Positions 25,145-34,743 of a stretch of 64,000 nucleotides of DNA are shown here, one piece after another. The position numbers and the translations under genes were made by a program. The first letter of the stretch is position 1. Each line of letters begins with the position of its first letter. The stretch comes from Butyrivibrio sp. Su6 (lineage in GTDB: Bacteria; Bacillota; Clostridia; Lachnospirales; Lachnospiraceae). Below the pieces are notes generated by a model. The model worked only from the letters and a program-made list of their open reading frames with translations, ran no database searches and was not told the DNA's origin. The DNA lies in NCBI RefSeq assembly GCF_900108105.1, contig NZ_FNUR01000009.1, positions 98,328 through 162,327 of the forward strand. The letters run 5' to 3'.

Positions 25145-26077
25145 ATGGGACTGTTAAGTGTTATAGTGCCTTGCTATAACGAAGAGGAGAACATTGTTGA
25201 TTTCTACAATGAGGTATTGAAGAACGAAGCTTATTTCAAAGGTCATGATGTTGACTTTGAATTTATCTATGTTAATGACGGCTCTAAGGATAAGACTGTT
25301 GAAAAGGTAAAAGAACTTGCGGCTAAGGATGAGAGAGTTCATCTCATTAACTTTTCCAGAAACTTTGGAAAAGAGCCTGCTATGTACGCGGGACTTGAAA
25401 AGTCTAAGGGCGACTACGTTGCCATCATGGACTGTGATCTTCAGGATCCACCGGCTCTTTTGCCACAGATGTACGAGGCTATTGTCAATGAGGGGTATGA
25501 CAGCGTAGCCACCAGAAGAGTAGACAGAAAGGGCGAGCCACCTATCAGATCATTCTTTGCAAGGATGTTCTACAAACTTATCAACAAGGTTTCAAAAACC
25601 GAGATCGTTGATGGAGCAAGAGATTACAGGCTCATGACCAGACAGTTTGTGGATGCCATCCTTTCAATGAAGGAATATAACAGATTCTCCAAAGGTATCT
25701 TTGGCTGGGTTGGATTTAAGAATAAGTGGATAGAATTTGAAAATATCGAGCGTATGAAGGGCGAAACAAAGTGGTCCTTCTGGAAGCTTTTTGTTTACGC
25801 ACTTGATGGAATTGTGGCATTCTCAACAGTTCCTCTTGCGTTTGCATCACTTATAGGAGTTTTGTTCTGTGTGCTGGCTTTCTTCTTTATCATTTTTACG
25901 ATTGTAAGAAAATCCCTTTACGGAGATCCTACAAGTGGATGGCCATCACTTGTTTGTATCATTTTGCTTGTAAGCGGAGTACAGCTCTTTTGTATAGGAA
26001 TTGTGGGCCAGTATCTTTCAAAGACATACCTTGAGGTTAAAAAGCGCCCACTATACATAGTAAAAGAGGAAATTTGA
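25145..26077 (+). CDS. GtrB/DPM1-type polyprenyl-phosphate glycosyltransferase (GT2)
   Basis: This enzyme is expected to move a sugar from a nucleotide carrier to undecaprenyl phosphate on the inner face of the membrane. The 310-residue protein starts at the ATG at 25145 with GGGAG upstream. The GT2 core has VIVPCYNEEENI at the N-terminus and the DxD region MDCDLQDPPALLP. Two membrane spans lie near the C-terminus (about residues 228-255 and 270-295), as in GtrB/CsbB proteins. It is the first gene of the operon. The sugar cannot be read from sequence. A second GtrB-like gene is at 54667. Confidence 0.9.
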   Translation: MGLLSVIVPCYNEEENIVDFYNEVLKNEAYFKGHDVDFEFIYVNDGSKDKTVEKVKELAAKDERVHLINFSRNFGKEPAMYAGLEKSKGDYVAIMDCDLQDPPALLPQMYEAIVNEGYDSVATRRVDRKGEPPIRSFFARMFYKLINKVSKTEIVDGARDYRLMTRQFVDAILSMKEYNRFSKGIFGWVGFKNKWIEFENIERMKGETKWSFWKLFVYALDGIVAFSTVPLAFASLIGVLFCVLAFFFIIFTIVRKSLYGDPTSGWPSLVCIILLVSGVQLFCIGIVGQYLSKTYLEVKKRPLYIVKEEI

Positions 26078-26826
26078 TGGTCAGTATTGTAGTTCCTGTT
26101 TATAATGCAAAAAAATATATAAAAGACTGTATAGACATGGTGTGCGCCCAGACCTATAAGGATTGGGAGCTTATACTGGTAGACGATGCGTCAAGGGATG
26201 GAAGTGCCGATTACATCGAAGAGCTTATCTCTTCCATGGGTAAAAGAATCCGTCTCATCAGGAAAGAAAAAAATGAAGGTGCAGCAGCAGCCAGAAATAC
26301 CGGTATCGATGCTTCGGCTGGGAGATACATTGCTTTCCTTGATGCCGACGATGTCTGGAAACCGGAGAAGCTGGAAAAAGAGATAGCATTCATGGAAGAA
26401 ACCGGCGCAGCCTTTGCTTTCCATTCCTATGAGTTTGGAGATGAGAACGCCAAACCTACAGGCAAAGTTGTAAAGGTTCCAAAGGAGCTTACCTTTAGAA
26501 AGGCTCTTTCCAGAACAATCATTTTTACTACAACTGTTATGTTTGATACAGAAAAAATAGATATGGAGATAATCCATATGCCCCAGGTTCCAAGTGAGGA
26601 CACAGCTACCTGGTGGAGAATACTAAAGAGCGGCATTACCGCTTACGGCCTTAATGAGAATCTTGCTATTTACAGAAGGCCTGCCAAATCTCTTTCTTCC
26701 AATAAACTTGTTGCAGTTGAGAGAATTTGGTTTTTGTATAGAAACATTGCTAATTTATCAGTCTTGGAATCAATATTTTATTTTGGAGGATGGGCGGTAA
26801 GAGCTACACTTAGAAGGCTCTTTTGA
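26077..26826 (+). CDS. Family 2 glycosyltransferase
   Basis: The 249-residue protein has the GT2 fold: VSIVVPVYNAKKYIKDCIDM at the N-terminus, LVDDASRDGS, GAAAARNTGIDAS and the DxD site FLDADDVW. It resembles TuaG-like enzymes of wall and capsule loci. The ATG overlaps the previous stop (TGATG), so translation is coupled. The donor and acceptor sugars are not known. Confidence 0.9.
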   Translation: MVSIVVPVYNAKKYIKDCIDMVCAQTYKDWELILVDDASRDGSADYIEELISSMGKRIRLIRKEKNEGAAAARNTGIDASAGRYIAFLDADDVWKPEKLEKEIAFMEETGAAFAFHSYEFGDENAKPTGKVVKVPKELTFRKALSRTIIFTTTVMFDTEKIDMEIIHMPQVPSEDTATWWRILKSGITAYGLNENLAIYRRPAKSLSSNKLVAVERIWFLYRNIANLSVLESIFYFGGWAVRATLRRLF

Positions 26827-26844
26827 TCGCTAAAAGGGGAATTT

Positions 26845-28251
26845 ATGAAACATGTGGAATCAGTGAAGAGAATCCTTGTGCTGTTTTTGGGATTTATCGG
26901 ATTAAGTATGCAGACTGCTGTGTACGCATGGTTTTGGTTTAGCACATATTATCCTATAGTTTCTTCTACTCGTATCAGTGTCGACGGATACAATTTAGGT
27001 AGTGGATTAAAACTGTATTTTCGTGGACATCTGTTGATTCTGGCAATATATTTTGTATTGCTTTTATTCTTCTCAAATACATACGGCGGTCTTAAGATTG
27101 GATATCTTAAGCCCATGGATGTGTTCTTTTCACAGATTTTCGCGCTGTTTATGGTGAATTTCATCTCATATTTCCAGATTGCCCTTTTGAGAAACTGGCT
27201 GGTAAAAGTTGTCCCAATGGTTGAGATATTTGTGATCCAGCTCATTATTTCTTTTGCCTGGGCATATATCACCAACGCCATATATATGGCCATATTCCCG
27301 CCAAGAGAGCTCCTTCTTATAAGCGGTGAGTACTCCGTTGATGATATTGTGACCAAGTTCAATTCCAGGAAAGATAAATACCACATCAAAAAGAAAATGA
27401 ACATTGATGAGGGTATCGACAAAATATATGCAGAGTGTCTGGGTGATTACGACGGAGTGATCATCTGGGATGTACCAAGCAAGTTCAGAAACGGTCTTGT
27501 AAAGTACTGCTATGGCAACAATATTCGCATATATGTAATGCCAAAGATAACAGATGTTCTCTTAAAAGGCTCATCACAGCTTCATTTGTTTGATACACCT
27601 GTGCTGCTCCTTAGAGAATATGCCATAAAGATTGAGCAGAGAGCTATAAAGAGATTTTTTGACATTATCATTTCTCTTGTTCTCATAATACTGACATCGC
27701 CAATAATGCTGATCACAGCCATTATCATAAAGGCCTATGATGGCGGCCCTGTGCTCTATAAACAGGTTCGTTGTACAGTTAATAGGAAAGAGTTCAGGAT
27801 CATGAAATTCAGGAGCATGAAAGTTGATGCAGAAAAAGACGGAGTTGCCCGCCTTGCTGCCAAGAACGACTCCAGAATAACTCCAATCGGTAAGTTTATC
27901 CGCTCCTGCAGAATTGATGAACTTCCTCAGCTCTTTAATATCCTCAAGGGAGAGATGTCCTTTATCGGACCAAGACCTGAGAGACCTGAGATCATTGAGC
28001 AGTATCTTAAGGAGATGCCTGAGTTTGCGTTCAGAATGAAGGTAAAAGCCGGACTTGCGGGCTATGCGCAGGTTTATGGTAAATACAACACCACTCCTTA
28101 CGACAAATTAAAGCTCGATCTTACTTACATTGAGAACTATTCAGTATGGCTTGATATTAAGCTGATGCTGCTTACAGTTAAGATTCTTTTCACCCCGGAT
28201 TCTACTGAGGGGGTTGAATCAGGACAGACTACTGCACAAAAGAACTCTTGA
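26845..28251 (+). CDS. Membrane sugar-phosphate transferase (polyprenyl glycosylphosphotransferase)
   Basis: This enzyme starts a repeat unit by moving a sugar-1-phosphate onto undecaprenyl phosphate. The 468-residue protein has four N-terminal spans (about residues 10-150), a soluble linker, one more span near residue 275 and the C-terminal PF02397 catalytic domain. The domain shows KFRSMKVDAE, SRITPIGKFIRSCRIDELPQ, NILKGEMSFIGPRPERPE and the end block MLLTVKILF. It is the only such initiator seen in the window, so it probably primes the main polymer. The sugar could be Gal, Glc or a 4-amino sugar made by the 60-63 kb genes. Confidence 0.93.
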   Translation: MKHVESVKRILVLFLGFIGLSMQTAVYAWFWFSTYYPIVSSTRISVDGYNLGSGLKLYFRGHLLILAIYFVLLLFFSNTYGGLKIGYLKPMDVFFSQIFALFMVNFISYFQIALLRNWLVKVVPMVEIFVIQLIISFAWAYITNAIYMAIFPPRELLLISGEYSVDDIVTKFNSRKDKYHIKKKMNIDEGIDKIYAECLGDYDGVIIWDVPSKFRNGLVKYCYGNNIRIYVMPKITDVLLKGSSQLHLFDTPVLLLREYAIKIEQRAIKRFFDIIISLVLIILTSPIMLITAIIIKAYDGGPVLYKQVRCTVNRKEFRIMKFRSMKVDAEKDGVARLAAKNDSRITPIGKFIRSCRIDELPQLFNILKGEMSFIGPRPERPEIIEQYLKEMPEFAFRMKVKAGLAGYAQVYGKYNTTPYDKLKLDLTYIENYSVWLDIKLMLLTVKILFTPDSTEGVESGQTTAQKNS

Positions 28252-28280
28252 CATAAACATGCTTTTACAGAGGTGACAAC

Positions 28281-29366
28281 ATGGGAAGAAGCGATTTAAG
28301 ACATATGGATGAAACTCTTGATCTCAGGAGTTTTTACTTAAGACTCATTAAGAAAATATGGATCATTCCCCTTGCTGCGATTATAGGAGCTATAGTTGCA
28401 GGCTGCATATACACGCTTGTTACCGTAACCTTTGGCCCTGAAAAGACCTATAGCACTGAGTCAAAGCTCTATATAAAATTTGCTTATGATGAAAATGCAA
28501 AGAGCCAGGTTGATTACTATAACGCTTATACCTGGAGCCTTCTGATGACTACTGATGACATCCTTGATGAAGTCATGAGTAATCTCAAAAAGGCAGGAGT
28601 TTCAGAGGATGAGATAACAAGGCAGGAAGTGGCAGAGTCTATTGCTGCCGAGATTCCTTCAGATGTACGACTCCTTCTTGTTACAGTAAAAAACAATAAT
28701 AAGGACCACGCAGACCTCATTACTGATGCGACAGATAAATCCCTTGAAAGCTATGGCGAAACCAATGATGCTTTCACATCTATTAAGCTCCTTAGCAAGT
28801 CAGAGGCTGCCCTTGTGACATATAGTGACAAGACCTTCACGGCAGCAGCTTTTGGAGCAGTGGCATGTTTTGTTCTGACCATATTTGTACTTTTGCTTGT
28901 AGATGCCCTTGATGATGCGGTCTATGTTCCTGAGGATATTGAAAAGAGATTTGACGTTCCTGTACTTGGAGTTGCAGGAAAGAGTGAATACTTTAGAAAC
29001 GAGCTTCAGGCTGCTTTCGAAAAAAATGTGGCAGGGGCTGAAAAGGTGATCTTTATTTCAACTGACAGTGCATTGGATGTTTCGGTTTCAGAAAAAGATC
29101 TTTTGGCTGTTAAAGAATCTCTTGGAAACAGGTTCAGTGCCCAAACAGAGAAAATCATTGCCATGGAGACACCGGGAAATGTCCTTGAAAACTACAGGAA
29201 GATTGGTACCTGCGACGGTGTTATCCTTGGAATCCCTGAAGGAAAAAGATGCGGAACTATGAATGATCACATAGTGGCTCAGCTTCAGAAGCATGAGTGC
29301 CCTATCCTAGGAGTTGTCCTTGTCAGGGCAGATGAGAAGTTTTTGAAAAAATACTACAGACTATAA
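28281..29366 (+). CDS. Wzz-like chain-length protein fused to degenerate BY-kinase domain
   Basis: Wzz/CpsC-type proteins control polymer length and export. The 361-residue protein has one span at about residues 26-47 and another at about 185-208, with the extracytoplasmic Wzz domain between. The C-terminal ~135 residues look like the end of a bacterial tyrosine kinase: FDVPVLGVAG, then CDGVILGIPEGKR and HECPILGVVLVRAD, matching the ADGVLLV..GKT and PVLGVVLN pattern. Where Walker A should be (after KVIFISTDS) there is no GK[ST] loop, and no Walker A' Asp pair is seen. The kinase half is therefore predicted to be inactive. No separate CpsD-type kinase is in the window. The end KKYYRL has two tyrosines. 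Confidence 0.8.
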   Translation: MGRSDLRHMDETLDLRSFYLRLIKKIWIIPLAAIIGAIVAGCIYTLVTVTFGPEKTYSTESKLYIKFAYDENAKSQVDYYNAYTWSLLMTTDDILDEVMSNLKKAGVSEDEITRQEVAESIAAEIPSDVRLLLVTVKNNNKDHADLITDATDKSLESYGETNDAFTSIKLLSKSEAALVTYSDKTFTAAAFGAVACFVLTIFVLLLVDALDDAVYVPEDIEKRFDVPVLGVAGKSEYFRNELQAAFEKNVAGAEKVIFISTDSALDVSVSEKDLLAVKESLGNRFSAQTEKIIAMETPGNVLENYRKIGTCDGVILGIPEGKRCGTMNDHIVAQLQKHECPILGVVLVRADEKFLKKYYRL

Positions 29367-29381
29367 ATAGAGGTAAGATGC

Positions 29382-30191
29382 ATGCCAGAGAGGCTACAGA
29401 TACTGGTTTCAGCTGTAAATAAAAATATAGACAGTCTTCTTGAGGATATGAACATTTCCTCAGATGCTGTGATCGTAAATCAGATAATAGGTGAAAAAGC
29501 GCCTGACACTGAGAAAAAAAGAGAGTTTAAAGGCAGAGACATCCTGGTCCTTCAAAGAAATGAGAAGGGTGTTGGCCTTTCCAGAAACACAGCTCTTGAG
29601 CACGCTGATCACGAGATCATCCAGTTTGCCGATGATGACATTATCTATGATGATGGCTATGTGCAAAAAGTCCTTGATGAATTTGACGCTCATCCCGAGG
29701 CTGACCTTCTTCTTTTTAACGTAAAGGCTCAGGAAGGCAGAGAAACCTACTGGAATGAGGACTTTGCAAAGGTTAACTGGAAAAATTATGGAAGATATCC
29801 CTCCTATGCAGTATTTGCCAGGAGAGAAAAGATAATAGAAAAAAATGTGAGATTTTCTCTGCTTTTTGGCGGTGGAGCACCCTATATGAACGGCGAGGAC
29901 AGCCTCTTTTTACATGACTGCTTAAAGGCCGGCCTTAATCTTTACAGAACCACAGTTGTTGTGGGACATGAAAGACCAAATGAGTCTACCTGGTTTAAGG
30001 GCTACAACAACAAGTTCTTTTTTGACAGAGGAGTCCTATACCATTTTCTTTACGGGAAAATGGCTAAGGCTCTGGGCTTTAGATATTTATTAAAAAATAG
30101 AAATATCATGTGTAATGAAATGGGACTTTTTAAGAGTGTAAAGGTACTGTGGGACGGAGTTGACCACGGAAAGACACTAGAGAAGGTATAA
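29382..30191 (+). CDS. Family 2-like glycosyltransferase
   Basis: The 269-residue protein keeps a GT2-type core, with GVGLSRNTALEHADHEIIQF and the metal site FADDDIIYDDGY. The N-terminus (MPERLQILVSAVNK) lacks the common VSVIIPxYN opening, so it belongs to a divergent subgroup that occurs in capsule loci. The C-terminal part has GEDSLFLHDCLKAGL, a typical acceptor-side block. AGAGG precedes the ATG. One base separates it from the EpsG-like gene. Confidence 0.8.
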   Translation: MPERLQILVSAVNKNIDSLLEDMNISSDAVIVNQIIGEKAPDTEKKREFKGRDILVLQRNEKGVGLSRNTALEHADHEIIQFADDDIIYDDGYVQKVLDEFDAHPEADLLLFNVKAQEGRETYWNEDFAKVNWKNYGRYPSYAVFARREKIIEKNVRFSLLFGGGAPYMNGEDSLFLHDCLKAGLNLYRTTVVVGHERPNESTWFKGYNNKFFFDRGVLYHFLYGKMAKALGFRYLLKNRNIMCNEMGLFKSVKVLWDGVDHGKTLEKV

Positions 30192-31304
30192 ATGGCGATA
30201 TATCTGACACTGACTGCAGTAGTTGTGCTTCTGGCACTACTTCTTAGGCAGACGAAACTAAATATCGGAAGCGGTACAGTGACAAGACAGGGAGCAGTAA
30301 ACGTAATAGTTTTGCTCTTTATCTTTTCTACGCTGTTTTGGGTTTCTGCCCTGAGAGTAAACGTGGGCAATGACTACGCCAAGTACGTTGAGTTCATGCA
30401 CCTGGTTTTCAGCCACGCCTATGTTCCTACGGAGCCCGGATTTAACGCTTTGACCTATGCAATTTATTACCTTTGCGGATTTGAGAATTATATTCTGGTT
30501 TTTGCAGTATTTACCTTTTTTACCGTTTTATTTTTTATGACAGCCATGTGGCAGCAGAGCGAGTGGTTTTCCTTCAGCTTTATGATGTTCATGCTGCTTG
30601 GTTACTACTTCCAGTCAATCAGTACAGTTAGATATTACCTGGCCCTTGGAATGGCCCTGTATTCAGTAAAGTTTGTACTGAAAAAAGACTGGCCAAGATT
30701 TCTTTTGATGGTCTTGATCGGAGCACTTTTCCACAAATCCGTGTTGGTGATCCTGGTCTTATATCCCCTTGCTTCTATCAAGTGGAGAAGGTGGATGTAT
30801 GGGCTTTTTGGACTCATGTGCATATCCTGCCTCTTTTTGCAGGATCTTTATCTGAAAATAGTGATATTCTTATATCCCTCTTACAAGGATACGGAATATC
30901 TTTCAGGCGGAACAAGCCCTGTTAGCATATTAAGGTGTTTTTTAATACTGGTGATATCCCTGTGGCTGTTTAAAGATGTGGTAAATACAGACAAGCGCTA
31001 TATGTTCTATTTCCACTGCAATATCATGGCTCTTGCCCTTTACGTATTTGGATCTTTTTTACCTATAATCTCCAGAATCGGTTATTACATGACAGTTACA
31101 CATATACTGTTTATACCGGCTCTTTTGCTTCATATCAGGGATGACAGGAAAAAGAAACTTCTGACGGTTTTGACAGTTCTTTTCTGCATAGGGTATTTTG
31201 CCCTTTATATGAGGGGAGCTTCAGCGGATGGAGTCAGGATACTTCCCTATAAGACAATTCTTTTCGATGAGATGCCTCTGACACTTTCAGAAAGGGGCTA
31301 CTAA
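30192..31304 (+). CDS. EpsG-type polysaccharide polymerase (Wzy-like)
   Basis: The 370-residue protein has about ten membrane spans. It has the EpsG-family opening pattern with the conserved outside loop RVNVGNDYAKYVEFM (about residues 56-70) and EPGFNALTYAIYY. A later loop has YYFQSISTVRYYLALGMALYS, the family's most conserved block. EpsG proteins are thought to link repeat units outside the membrane. Its presence with a Wzz-like protein supports a Wzy-type polymer. Confidence 0.88.
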   Translation: MAIYLTLTAVVVLLALLLRQTKLNIGSGTVTRQGAVNVIVLLFIFSTLFWVSALRVNVGNDYAKYVEFMHLVFSHAYVPTEPGFNALTYAIYYLCGFENYILVFAVFTFFTVLFFMTAMWQQSEWFSFSFMMFMLLGYYFQSISTVRYYLALGMALYSVKFVLKKDWPRFLLMVLIGALFHKSVLVILVLYPLASIKWRRWMYGLFGLMCISCLFLQDLYLKIVIFLYPSYKDTEYLSGGTSPVSILRCFLILVISLWLFKDVVNTDKRYMFYFHCNIMALALYVFGSFLPIISRIGYYMTVTHILFIPALLLHIRDDRKKKLLTVLTVLFCIGYFALYMRGASADGVRILPYKTILFDEMPLTLSERGY

Positions 31305-31314
31305 GGAGCGACAT

Positions 31315-32259
31315 ATGAAAAAGCCTTTTTTTACTATAATTGTAGTTTCATATAATCCGGGAAAAAGAATAATCGACACCATTGAGAGTATCAAAAAGCA
31401 GACCTATGACAGCTACAGGGTCCTTATCAAAGACGGAATGTCAACTGATGGCTCTATAGATATGCTCAGGGAAAAGTACAGGTTCTCTGCTGATGGCAAA
31501 GATGCAGAAGGAAAAATGACTCTTGTTGAGAGCTGCGACAATGGTATCTACCATGCTATGAATATTGCAGTTTCCTATCTTGAGGAAAAAATAATTGATG
31601 CCAGGGGCAAAGACCTGGATGAACAGACAGATGAAGTGAGGATTTTAAGGGCAGGAGAAGCTCCTTCCTATATCTATTTCTTAAATTGCGGCGACGAGTT
31701 CAGAGATGAAAACGTTTTACAAAATGTACATGATTTTATTGTGAGTAGGCAGGAAAAAGAGGGCACAACACTTCCTACTATTTTTTATGGAGACATTTTT
31801 GACCAGACAACGGGAAACAGGATTCCTTCCAATCCGCATATTGACGACTATGCCTGCTATAGAAATGTTCCTTCACATCAGGCCTGCTTTTATGATGAGA
31901 GGCTGATGTTTGGCAATCATTTTGACCTTAAATACAAAGTCAGAGCAGACTATGAGCAGTTTTTGAGATGCTTTTACAGAGAAAAAGCGGTGACTGACTA
32001 CATGGGCATAACTATTGCCAACTATGAGGGCGGCGGATACTCAGCCCAGAATAAAAAGATATCTGAAGAAGAGAGAAAAGAGATCATAAAGCACTATCTT
32101 ACAGGCTCTCAGATCAGAAAATACGACTTCCTCAGGGTTGTGACTTTTGCCAAATTCAGGACATTTCTTGATTCCAACAAAGTGACTTCCAAGGGGTACA
32201 ATCTTGTAAAGAATGCCATCTACAATGTCAGAGGTAAAAGAGAGGATAAAAAGAATTGA
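31315..32259 (+). CDS. Family 2 glycosyltransferase
   Basis: The 314-residue protein begins FFTIIVVSYNPGKRIIDTIESIKKQ, with IKDGMSTDGS and the region SCDNGIYHAMNIAV, typical of the GT2 group found with WcaA/WaaV-like enzymes. The usual DxD is less clear; FLNCGDEF near residue 122 is the likely equivalent. AAGGAG lies upstream. The stop overlaps the TTG start of the next gene. Confidence 0.88.
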   Translation: MKKPFFTIIVVSYNPGKRIIDTIESIKKQTYDSYRVLIKDGMSTDGSIDMLREKYRFSADGKDAEGKMTLVESCDNGIYHAMNIAVSYLEEKIIDARGKDLDEQTDEVRILRAGEAPSYIYFLNCGDEFRDENVLQNVHDFIVSRQEKEGTTLPTIFYGDIFDQTTGNRIPSNPHIDDYACYRNVPSHQACFYDERLMFGNHFDLKYKVRADYEQFLRCFYREKAVTDYMGITIANYEGGGYSAQNKKISEEERKEIIKHYLTGSQIRKYDFLRVVTFAKFRTFLDSNKVTSKGYNLVKNAIYNVRGKREDKKN

Positions 32260-33533
32260 GAGTACTGTGGCTTTGCAACATAATGCTTCCGGTATATGCC
32301 AGGGCAAAAGATATCTCTTTTTCCGTTAGAGAGGGATGGCTTTCCGGGTGCCTTGAAAGGCTCCAAAAAGCTGATGATAATAAAATAACACTGGCTATTT
32401 GTTTTCCGAAAGAGTCCGAAATAGTTCAGGATAAAGAGGAAATTGAAGGCATCACATTTTATGGATTTGATGAGGATCTTACTCACCCTGAAAACTATGA
32501 CCAGTCTCTTGAAGGAAGATTCCATGACATATTAGAAGATTTCAAACCTGATATTGTCCATATATTTGGCACGGAATTTCCACATACACTTGCCATGCTT
32601 AAGGTGATGGATGATCCTAAGAAAGCTCTTGTGGGAATCCAGGGCCTTTGCTGTGAAATAGAAAAAGATTATATGGCGCAGATTCCTGAAAAGGTTCAAA
32701 ACTCAGCAACCTTCAGGGACAGGCTAAAAAAAGATTCCCTTCTTGATCAGGTTGAAAAGTATAAGCTAAGAGCAGACCATGAGAAACAGGCGATTTTGCT
32801 GACAGGAAATATCACAGGAAGAACTGCTTTTGACAGAAGTGTCACTTCTAAGATAAACCCAAATGCCAAATATTTTGCCATGAATGAGACCATGAGGCCT
32901 TGTTTTTACGCTGGCAAATGGGATGAAAAAAATGTGGAGCCCCACAGTATTTTTTTATCTCAGGGAGATTATCCACTTAAAGGTTTTCATTTTGTACTTC
33001 AGGCTATGCCAAAGATTTTGGAAAAATATCCGGATGCTCATCTATACGTTGCCGGCAACAATATAATTGGCAAGGGAAAGAGTAAGTACCCATATTTTTT
33101 GAGAGCCAGTGCCTACGGCAAATACATTAAATCCCTTATTTCCGCAGGAAAGCTGAAAAATAAGGTGACTATGGTGGGACTATTATCCGATCTTGAGATG
33201 AAAGAAAGATACTTAAAGAGCAGTCTCTTTATCTGCCCGTCAATTCTGGAAAATTCTCCCAATTCAGTGGGAGAGGCTATGCTTTTGGGAGTTCCTGTTG
33301 TAGCATCAATGGCCGGTGGAATCCCAAGCCTTATAAATTCAGGCAAGGACGGAATCCTTTTTGAGAGAGGAAATGTGGACGAACTTGTAAGAGCCATATT
33401 GCAGATGTGGGATGAACCTGTGATTTCTTCTGTTTATGGAGAAAATGCAGCAAAAAAGGCAAGGATCACTCATGATCCTGATGCCAATTATAAGAGGCTT
33501 CTTGAAATATACGATGAGATCAGCAGTAAATAA
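32256..33533 (+). CDS. Family 4 glycosyltransferase
   Basis: The 425-residue protein has the GT-B fold of GT4. The C-terminal half shows SLFICPSILENSPNSVGEAMLLGVPVVASMAGGIPSL-type text, with the catalytic EAMLLGVPVV and the nucleotide-sugar site GGIPSLINSGKDG. The start is a TTG overlapping the previous stop (TTGA), with AGAGGA 9 bases before it; no ATG gives a full N-terminus (LRVLWLCNIMLPVYA). Substrates are unknown. Confidence 0.88.
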   Translation: MRVLWLCNIMLPVYARAKDISFSVREGWLSGCLERLQKADDNKITLAICFPKESEIVQDKEEIEGITFYGFDEDLTHPENYDQSLEGRFHDILEDFKPDIVHIFGTEFPHTLAMLKVMDDPKKALVGIQGLCCEIEKDYMAQIPEKVQNSATFRDRLKKDSLLDQVEKYKLRADHEKQAILLTGNITGRTAFDRSVTSKINPNAKYFAMNETMRPCFYAGKWDEKNVEPHSIFLSQGDYPLKGFHFVLQAMPKILEKYPDAHLYVAGNNIIGKGKSKYPYFLRASAYGKYIKSLISAGKLKNKVTMVGLLSDLEMKERYLKSSLFICPSILENSPNSVGEAMLLGVPVVASMAGGIPSLINSGKDGILFERGNVDELVRAILQMWDEPVISSVYGENAAKKARITHDPDANYKRLLEIYDEISSK

Positions 33534-33542
33534 GGGGAAAAC

Positions 33543-34736
33543 ATGGTAATTACTTTTGTGTCCAATTACATAAATCACCATCAGATCCCGTATTGCAATG
33601 CTATGGAGAAGGTGGCCGGAAAAGGCTCTTTTACCTTTATCCAGACAAGTCCTATGGAAAAAGAGCGAATAGAAATGGGATGGGCTGTTGATCCAAAAGC
33701 TTATCCTTATGTTGAGCTTTTTTACGAAGACCGGGAAAAGTGTGAAAAACTTATTTCTGACAGCGACGTTGTGATCTTTGGCTGGTCCGACGAACTTATT
33801 GAGAATCTTGAAAAAAAGAGACTTTCATCAGGGAAGCTCTCTTTCAGGCTCAGCGAGAGAATTTACAGGGAAGGCCAGTGGAAGGCAGTAAGCCCCAGAG
33901 GTCTTATAAAAAAGTATCATCAGCACTTAGTTTACAGGCATAAGCCGGTATATCTTTTGTGTGCCGGAGCATACGTGGCATCGGACTTTGATCTTATACG
34001 CTGTTATCCACACAAGAAGCTAAAATGGGGATATTTCCCTGATATCAGCAGCATAAATGTGGATAAAGAGCCTATATCCGGCAGAAAAGTTAAGATCTGT
34101 TGGGCTGGGAGGCTTATCAAGCTAAAGCATCCCGAATTTGCTGTGAAGGTTGCAGGACTACTTAAGGAAAAGGGATATGATTTTTCTCTTGATATAGTGG
34201 GAGATGGCAACCAGAAACAATCTCTTGAGAAGCTTGCAGCAGATATGGGACTTTCGGACCTTGTGAATTTCGTTGGACAAAAGAACCCGGCTGAAGTTTT
34301 GGAGTATATGAAAGCTTCTGATGTATTTCTTTTTACAAGTAACTACCTGGAAGGCTGGGGAGCAGTTGTTAACGAGGCCATGGGCTGTGGCTGCGCGGTG
34401 GTTGCTTCAAGGGAAGCAGGCGCTGTTCCATTTTTGATAAAGAATGGCTATAATGGATATTCTTATGTTAATGGAAGTTTTGAGGATTTTTCCGGGAAGA
34501 TCCTGAGCCTGTTTGAAAACAAGGAAAACATAGAGGCTTTTGGTGGAAAAGCAAGAGAAACTATAGAAAAATTGTGGAATGCCGAGAATGCAGCAAAGGA
34601 ATTTGTAAGATTTTGCAGTGAATTCCTTGAAGGAAAAGAGCCTATGCCGGCTGCAGACGGCCCCATGAGCGAAGCTATTAATATAAGACCTGCAGGATTT
34701 TTGAGGACCATGCAGGAAGATAATCACTTAGAATGA
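33543..34736 (+). CDS. Family 4 glycosyltransferase
   Basis: The 397-residue GT-B protein has a divergent N-terminus (VITFVSNYINHHQIPYCNAM). The GT4 C-terminus has KICWAGRLIKLKHPEFAV, LDIVGDGNQK, VNFVGQKNPAEVLEYMK and the catalytic EAMGCGCAVVASREAG. AAGGGG precedes the ATG. It belongs to the same close-packed run as its neighbours. Donor and acceptor are unknown. Confidence 0.9.
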   Translation: MVITFVSNYINHHQIPYCNAMEKVAGKGSFTFIQTSPMEKERIEMGWAVDPKAYPYVELFYEDREKCEKLISDSDVVIFGWSDELIENLEKKRLSSGKLSFRLSERIYREGQWKAVSPRGLIKKYHQHLVYRHKPVYLLCAGAYVASDFDLIRCYPHKKLKWGYFPDISSINVDKEPISGRKVKICWAGRLIKLKHPEFAVKVAGLLKEKGYDFSLDIVGDGNQKQSLEKLAADMGLSDLVNFVGQKNPAEVLEYMKASDVFLFTSNYLEGWGAVVNEAMGCGCAVVASREAGAVPFLIKNGYNGYSYVNGSFEDFSGKILSLFENKENIEAFGGKARETIEKLWNAENAAKEFVRFCSEFLEGKEPMPAADGPMSEAINIRPAGFLRTMQEDNHLE

Positions 34737-34743
34737 GGAAATT

